Origin: Candidatus Aenigmatarchaeota archaeon
Lineage (GTDB): Archaea > Aenigmatarchaeota > Aenigmatarchaeia > QMZP01 > JACQNV01
Assembly: GCA_016202865.1 (NCBI GenBank)
Contig: JACQNV010000038.1
Coordinates: 1 to 21,739, forward strand
DNA: 21,739 nt
Direction of reading: 5' to 3'
Positions 17,003 to 21,739 of this stretch are shown here, in pieces. The notes beneath the pieces were generated by a model, which did not search any database, was not told the DNA's origin, and was given only the letters and a program-made list of their open reading frames with translations. The position numbers and the translations under genes were made by a program. Within the stretch, counting starts at the first letter, position 1; every line of letters begins with the position of its first letter.

Positions 17003-19414
17003 TTATGCTCCCCTTAAAGCCACATCCAAAACTCTGTCTAAAGCGCCCACAACTTTGGCCAGATCGGACTTCGCTGACTGCAACAAAGGCTTTGTGAAAT
17101 TTTCAACATTCTGCTTTATTTTGCTCTTAAGTGCTTCTATGTTTGAAATTTCAGCTGTCAAAATTGATGACGCTTCGCTCCAAGTTTCTGAACTGGCTGA
17201 ATTGTTTATGGATGTATAATAGTTTGCGAGCTGCTGCATCCTCTTGGCTAGATAATCAAACCTAACTTTTAACTGCTCTATATCTATAACAAGCCCCAAA
17301 AGTTTTTCTGGAGCTATAACACTTTCAGTTTGGTTTGCACTTACAGGTCCGCCTGTTGGCCTTGGTGAAAACACTGGCTTCTGACCTTCAAAGGCAGCGC
17401 AGCTATTCTGGACACAACCACAAGATTGGGTTGGTTTCGAAACAGGAACACTTGAACATTGCTGATTTGAAGCGATTTCTGATAACACATTTCTGGATCC
17501 GGTTGTTCCACATCTCCACAAAGCTCCCCCCTCTGGGCAACCGTTTGCAGAATACCAACCACATTGTGAATCTGAATTGCAGGAGTTTGTGGTTTGATTT
17601 CCCTGTGGCCTTTCCCTAACAGGCTCAAAAATGCATAGACCGCCTGCATCTGGATAAGGTAGTGAACTTCTTCCACCATAATCACATCTATAATTTGAAG
17701 GGCATGTAAGGCCGGCAATTGTACCGCATCTCAAAGGCTCTCTTGGTGGTGTTGGCCTTTCGCTTGGCTGGGCTGTAACTGTTGGTCGCTCCGGTTGTTG
17801 TGTTGGGCTGGTGCTTGGTTTTGGGCAATCGAGATGACAGTTCCAGTAATCTTCCTGCACATTACAATTTCTGTTGCATGAACCATCACCACAATAACCG
17901 CCTGCTTCTATTCCGCAACCATTTGCGTAACCGCTGGATACTCCACAATCAGATGAACAGCTCACCTCAGATTCTCCTAAATTTAGATCACACTTATTTC
18001 CATCGTTATCTGCATCTATGTCGCATGTGGCTCTGGTGTTTGGCGGATTAACTATAACAGGTGGAACTACTGGCGGCTGTATTGAACATGGAACAGATGA
18101 TTGGTATATGCTTTGCCTGCCTGTGCTGTCTGCTGCTGAACAACAGTAACCAGTTGAAAAATTAGAGCCAGAACACTCGCACTTTGAGGTTATTGGAGAA
18201 TTGTATGCACAAATCACTGTAGGCTGTGTGGATATTGTTGGGGTTGGTGATTGTGTCGGACTTTGTGTTGGAATTGGTGTAGGCGATGATGTTTGCGTAG
18301 GTGTTGGTTGCAGAACACATTCAGCATCCTTTGGTGTGGAACCAGGTATATTGGTCTTGTGCTGGCATATAAAACCTTGTTGACATGGTATCTTTGGATC
18401 TGTCCCTGTTCCTGTTTCACAACCACCGCTATTGCATCTTGCAACCCTGTGATATTGATAAATAAAATTCGTGTTGTTGTAGATACCGCAGAAGGTGTCA
18501 CCAAACCATTCATCTGTGCCACAGTTTGAATTGGATAAACATGAATTGACTGTCATCGTTAATGTCTTTTCTGTTTTTTGGCCGATATTATCTATTGCAT
18601 TTATTGTTATTGTGTGTGTTCCGCTGATGTATGTTGATATTGGAGTTGAGTAAGAACAAGATGTACCTGCGCAACCAATTACTAATCCGTCTTTGAATAT
18701 TTTATCGCCTTTCCATGAGGCAGATGATATTCCCCTGTCATCGCTTATTGTTGCATTTAAGGTAAATGTAAGGCCGGCAAAATTTGAAGATGGTGTGATA
18801 GAAGCCACTATTGTTGGTGGATTATCCCTTACACATTTATCGTTAGAACTGCAGTAGTAAAGATCGGCACAACCACAAGAAGAGCATCTGTCCACTAGAT
18901 TATTCCTTGATTGGCAGTAAAGGCCCCTTTGCGTCAAAGAACATTGACCAACTTTAAGCTGTCCGCTTTCACATGTAAGGCACGATGTTGCTTGAGCGCA
19001 ATCAGAATCGCTGCAATCTATTGAACCATCATAATCATTGTCTTTTCCATCAAGACACGAGTCAACACCAGGACCTGCCCAGACGCCATTTTCATATCCG
19101 TTGTTATTTACTGATTTACCATTGTCGCATATGTATTGGGTGGGTTGGGATGATGTTGAAGAGCTTTTGACGCAATAGTATCCTTCTAAATCAGTTGATG
19201 TGACTCCTTTAGAACAGTGGTAATAGTTAACTCTCCAGTCCTCACCATCTAAACAATAAGGTTTTTCAGCTCCGTTACAAGTGCAGTAAGAAGAACCGGC
19301 TTTATAACAATCGGCAGCTGTTGTACATTTTGTAAGGGTCGTTTGCGCTTGTGCAAGGCTAGCTAAACCCACAAATAAAACTAAAGCAACAAAAACAACG
19401 GCCACCGTTTTCAT
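17003..19414 (-). CDS. Large secreted cysteine-rich protein
   Basis: 803 residues. Signal peptide 1-23 with cleavage after AQA. Cys-rich modules span 30-195, including a calcium-type motif DSCLDGKDNDYDGSIDCSDS (118-137). A bacterial Ig-like domain lies at about 198-292 (NPPTIVASITPSS to LTMTVN). A further Cys module (292-368) is followed by a Pro/Thr/Ser linker (369-399), as found between extracellular domains. Another Cys region (401-530) has DIDADNDGNKCD (465-476) and CGDGSCN. A second Pro/Thr linker (531-560), a third Cys block (563-672) and a Cys-free helical C-terminus (700-800) follow. There is no C-terminal membrane anchor. It is likely a disulfide-bonded surface or adhesion protein; no catalytic motif recognised. 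Leaderless-type promoter. Confidence 0.85.
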   Translation of the reverse strand: MKTVAVVFVALVLFVGLASLAQAQTTLTKCTTAADCYKAGSSYCTCNGAEKPYCLDGEDWRVNYYHCSKGVTSTDLEGYYCVKSSSTSSQPTQYICDNGKSVNNNGYENGVWAGPGVDSCLDGKDNDYDGSIDCSDSDCAQATSCLTCESGQLKVGQCSLTQRGLYCQSRNNLVDRCSSCGCADLYYCSSNDKCVRDNPPTIVASITPSSNFAGLTFTLNATISDDRGISSASWKGDKIFKDGLVIGCAGTSCSYSTPISTYISGTHTITINAIDNIGQKTEKTLTMTVNSCLSNSNCGTDEWFGDTFCGIYNNTNFIYQYHRVARCNSGGCETGTGTDPKIPCQQGFICQHKTNIPGSTPKDAECVLQPTPTQTSSPTPIPTQSPTQSPTPTISTQPTVICAYNSPITSKCECSGSNFSTGYCCSAADSTGRQSIYQSSVPCSIQPPVVPPVIVNPPNTRATCDIDADNDGNKCDLNLGESEVSCSSDCGVSSGYANGCGIEAGGYCGDGSCNRNCNVQEDYWNCHLDCPKPSTSPTQQPERPTVTAQPSERPTPPREPLRCGTIAGLTCPSNYRCDYGGRSSLPYPDAGGLCIFEPVRERPQGNQTTNSCNSDSQCGWYSANGCPEGGALWRCGTTGSRNVLSEIASNQQCSSVPVSKPTQSCGCVQNSCAAFEGQKPVFSPRPTGGPVSANQTESVIAPEKLLGLVIDIEQLKVRFDYLAKRMQQLANYYTSINNSASSETWSEASSILTAEISNIEALKSKIKQNVENFTKPLLQSAKSDLAKVVGALDRVLDVALRGA

Positions 19415-19435
19415 TAACTAGTTTTTGGATGTTGT

Positions 19436-19444
19436 AAATATAAA
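19436..19444 (-). promoter_or_regulatory. TATA box of the secreted protein gene
   Basis: On the minus strand tttatattt is centred 26 nt before the ATG at 19414, in the 51-nt gap after the UvrA-like gene. Confidence 0.6.
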
Positions 19445-19465
19445 GGTTGTTGAGTTCGATGATCT

Positions 19466-21718
19466 CTACTTAAGATAATCTCTCAGGTATTGACCCGTAT
19501 ATGATTTCTTAATATTCGATATCTCGGCAGGCGTTCCTTCTGCTATTATCTCGCCTCCATTATCCCCGCCCTCCGGACCCATATCAATTATCCAATCAGC
19601 AGATTTTATGACATCAAGATTGTGCTCAATTACCAAAACCGAATTTCCGCTATCCACAAGTTTATGAAGTAAAGTCAGTAGTTTATTTACATCAGCAAAA
19701 TGCAAACCAGAAGTTGGTTCATCCAATACATAGAACTCGCCCTTCTTATGCAGCTTGCTTGCAAGTTTTAATCTCTGCGATTCTCCTCCAGATAAAGTAT
19801 CTAATGTTTGGCCAATACTCAAATAATCCAAACCAACATCAACCAATATCTGCAATCTTCTCTTAAGTTCTACATCATCAAAAAACTTTATCGCTTCCTC
19901 TGCGGTCATATTTAGGATTTCGTTTATATTCTTTCCTTTGTGCCTATGTTCGAGGACTTCTTTGGTATACTTCTTACCTTCGCATGTTTCACAGATAACT
20001 TTTACAGAAGCCATAAAATGCATGTCTACTTTATTGTAACCCAAACCTTCACAATCAGGACAAGCCCCTTTGCTATTGGAACTGAATAATGATTTATTTG
20101 CACCACTTTCTTTTGCGACCAAATTCCTAATTATATCAAATATTCCTGTATAAGTTGCTATGTTGCCTCTTGGCGACGCCCCAACCTGGGACTGGTCTAT
20201 GAAAACCAGTTTATCATTATGCATTCTAACAAACACATCGTTGATCAATGTGCTTTTTCCAGAACCAGATACACCAGTAACAACTGTGAAAACTCCAGTT
20301 GGGATGTTAACTGAAACATTTTTCAAGTTGTGAAGATTTGCATTTTCTATTTTTAAGAACCCCTTTGGTTTTCTATCAAACCCTTTAATATCGCTTTTTA
20401 TTTTTCCACTAAGATATTTGCCGGTTAGAGAACTACTGTTTTTCATTAATTCTTGTGGCGTTCCTGTTGCAACAATATCTCCCCCATATTTCCCTGCTTT
20501 AGGGCCGAGCTCAATTATATGGTCCGAGTTTAGCATAACATCTGAATCGTGTTCTACTACTATTACAGTATTTTGAGAGTCCCTAAGCCGCTTCAAAATT
20601 TTAATTATATTATTGGTATCGCGTGGGTGAAGGCCAGCTGTTGGTTCATCGAGAATGTAAACTGTTTCGATCAAATAGCTTCCAAGTTCGCGAGCCAGTT
20701 TTAATCGCTGGGCTTCACCGGCTGAAAGCGTACCAAGAGAACGATTAAGAGTTACATAACCAATTCCAACATCAATTAAAAATCTTAACAGTTCAGTCAT
20801 TCTCAATATTATGGGTTTAGCTATTGGACCCTCAATATTTTCTATTTCGTCTATGAGATTTATTATAGGAAGATTGGAATAGTATCCAATATTTTTACCA
20901 TTTACTTTTATTGAAAGCGCAAGTTCGTTTAATCGCGAACCGTTGCACACTGAACAGGGTTTGGTTATCCAGAAGTTAGCATCAGTTTTGGATTTAGTTT
21001 CTGAAATTCCTCTCGAATCATTCGAACGTTTTATTAACTGATTTACAATCCCTTCCCAGCTATATGACTGAACAAATCCCTGGGAAGAATTTTGAAGCTT
21101 GATTTGTGGCGAATATAACAAAAAATTAAGCTGTTCTTTGGAGAAGTTTTTGATGGGCTTATCAAAGTCTAATTTTGCAGTTGTCTTCAAGATGTTCATA
21201 TATCGCCCAGCTGGTTTGTATAGGGTATGTCTAATTGCGCCTTCGTTTAGTGTCTTCTCAAAATCTATCAAAGAGTTTGGATCAATTGAAACTTCAGTTC
21301 CTATTCCACTGCATTTTTTACATGCACCTAGTGGGTTATTGAATGAGAAATGCCCAGCACTTAACTTGCCACCCACTCTAGAGAAAAGCAGCCTTAGATA
21401 AGTGTAAAGTTCAGTTGCAGTTCCAACAGTTGAACGCTGGCTTTCTCTCATTTGACGCTGTTCAATCATTATAGTTGAGGACAGACCTTTTATTTCGTCT
21501 ATATCGGGTTTCTCAGTTCGCTGGAGCAGACGAGATGCGTAAGTAGTCAGAGATTCTAAAAATTGCCGTTGTCCTTCAGAAAATATAATATCGAATGCTA
21601 TTGTAGATTTACCAGAACCAGAAAGTCCAACCAAAGATGTTAACTTATTTCTAGGTATCTCTATATCAATATTTTTGAGATTGTGTTCTCTTGCACCCCT
21701 AATAATTATTTTATCCAT
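19466..21718 (-). CDS. Short UvrA-like ABC ATPase lacking the UvrB-binding domain
   Basis: 750 residues against about 940 for UvrA. NBD1: Walker A GLSGSGKS (31-38), signature LSAGEAQR (331-338; the second Gly-pair position is Ala), Walker B VYILDEPT (353-360), H-loop His 390. NBD2: GVSGSGKS (482-489), LSGGESQR (642-649), FYVLDEPT (662-669), His 699. Zinc pairs are C133/C136 with C255/C258, and C553/C556 with C576/C579. After STVGTATELYTYLRLLFSRVG (96-116) the chain jumps straight to FSFNNPLGAC, so the roughly 115-residue UvrB-binding domain and its zinc module are gone. This is the layout of UvrA paralogues linked to drug or DNA-damage tolerance (family knowledge), not of a standard excinuclease subunit. 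No uvrB or uvrC is in the window. Confidence 0.9.
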   Translation of the reverse strand: MDKIIIRGAREHNLKNIDIEIPRNKLTSLVGLSGSGKSTIAFDIIFSEGQRQFLESLTTYASRLLQRTEKPDIDEIKGLSSTIMIEQRQMRESQRSTVGTATELYTYLRLLFSRVGGKLSAGHFSFNNPLGACKKCSGIGTEVSIDPNSLIDFEKTLNEGAIRHTLYKPAGRYMNILKTTAKLDFDKPIKNFSKEQLNFLLYSPQIKLQNSSQGFVQSYSWEGIVNQLIKRSNDSRGISETKSKTDANFWITKPCSVCNGSRLNELALSIKVNGKNIGYYSNLPIINLIDEIENIEGPIAKPIILRMTELLRFLIDVGIGYVTLNRSLGTLSAGEAQRLKLARELGSYLIETVYILDEPTAGLHPRDTNNIIKILKRLRDSQNTVIVVEHDSDVMLNSDHIIELGPKAGKYGGDIVATGTPQELMKNSSSLTGKYLSGKIKSDIKGFDRKPKGFLKIENANLHNLKNVSVNIPTGVFTVVTGVSGSGKSTLINDVFVRMHNDKLVFIDQSQVGASPRGNIATYTGIFDIIRNLVAKESGANKSLFSSNSKGACPDCEGLGYNKVDMHFMASVKVICETCEGKKYTKEVLEHRHKGKNINEILNMTAEEAIKFFDDVELKRRLQILVDVGLDYLSIGQTLDTLSGGESQRLKLASKLHKKGEFYVLDEPTSGLHFADVNKLLTLLHKLVDSGNSVLVIEHNLDVIKSADWIIDMGPEGGDNGGEIIAEGTPAEISNIKKSYTGQYLRDYLK

Positions 21719-21739
21719 ATCAGTTTTCTTAATTTAGAA

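Noticed and set aside
18201..18383. Plus-strand Val/Gly/Cys-rich ORF
   Set aside because: It is the complement of the Pro/Thr/Ser linker of the secreted protein, a low-complexity artefact.
1..21739. CRISPR arrays, insertion sequences, integrase or attachment sites
   Set aside because: No regularly spaced repeats, transposase or recombinase motifs, and no long terminal repeats were visible.

Overview
The window looks like a piece of an AT-rich archaeal chromosome, most likely from a small-genome DPANN-type lineage. The evidence is an ABCE1/Rli1 ribosome-recycling ATPase, an archaeal-type cytidylate kinase and a Zn-ribbon/KH RNA-binding protein. In addition, a TATA box centred about 24-30 nt upstream of the start codon precedes at least 14 genes, which is the pattern of leaderless transcription. 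Bacterial-flavoured genes are mixed in: a peptide deformylase, a lipobox protein, receiver domains and a UvrA-like protein. I cannot name the phylum from sequence alone.

Layout. 1-4.9 kb: a coiled-coil protein of unknown function; a five-helix Yip1-type membrane protein; divergently, a Zn-ribbon/KH protein plus an SRPBCC protein in a tight pair; a complete peptide deformylase; a small membrane protein overlapping a SerB-like HAD phosphatase; and a small orphan. 4.95-7.3 kb: a DUF433/DUF5615 toxin-antitoxin-like pair followed after 7 nt by ABCE1. 7.3-9.2 kb: a small lipoprotein and two tandem paralogous unknown proteins on the minus strand, then a 59-residue two-helix membrane protein on the plus strand. 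9.2-15.1 kb: three large proteins (a 525-residue unknown, an endonuclease IV-like TIM barrel with a very large helical insertion, and a nucleotidyltransferase-HEPN fusion) with a tandem receiver-domain protein between the second and third. 15.1-16.2 kb: three small unknown proteins. 16.2-19.4 kb, minus strand: cytidylate kinase, a small membrane-anchored protein and an 803-residue secreted cysteine-rich protein. 19.5-21.7 kb, minus strand: a short UvrA-like ATPase.

Most notable points. (1) ABCE1 has lost exactly the four cysteines expected to bind one of its two [4Fe-4S] clusters and keeps the four for the other. (2) An Nfo/xylose-isomerase-like barrel keeps almost all metal ligands but carries about 280 extra helical residues between the second and third ligand. 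Upstream of it lies a structured stretch of about 85 nt, behind its own TATA box, in a neighbourhood where most genes appear leaderless. (3) A single-chain MNT-HEPN protein. (4) A peptide deformylase with all catalytic residues in an archaeal context. There is no CRISPR array, rRNA, tRNA or insertion sequence that I can see. No intergenic gap exceeds 300 nt.
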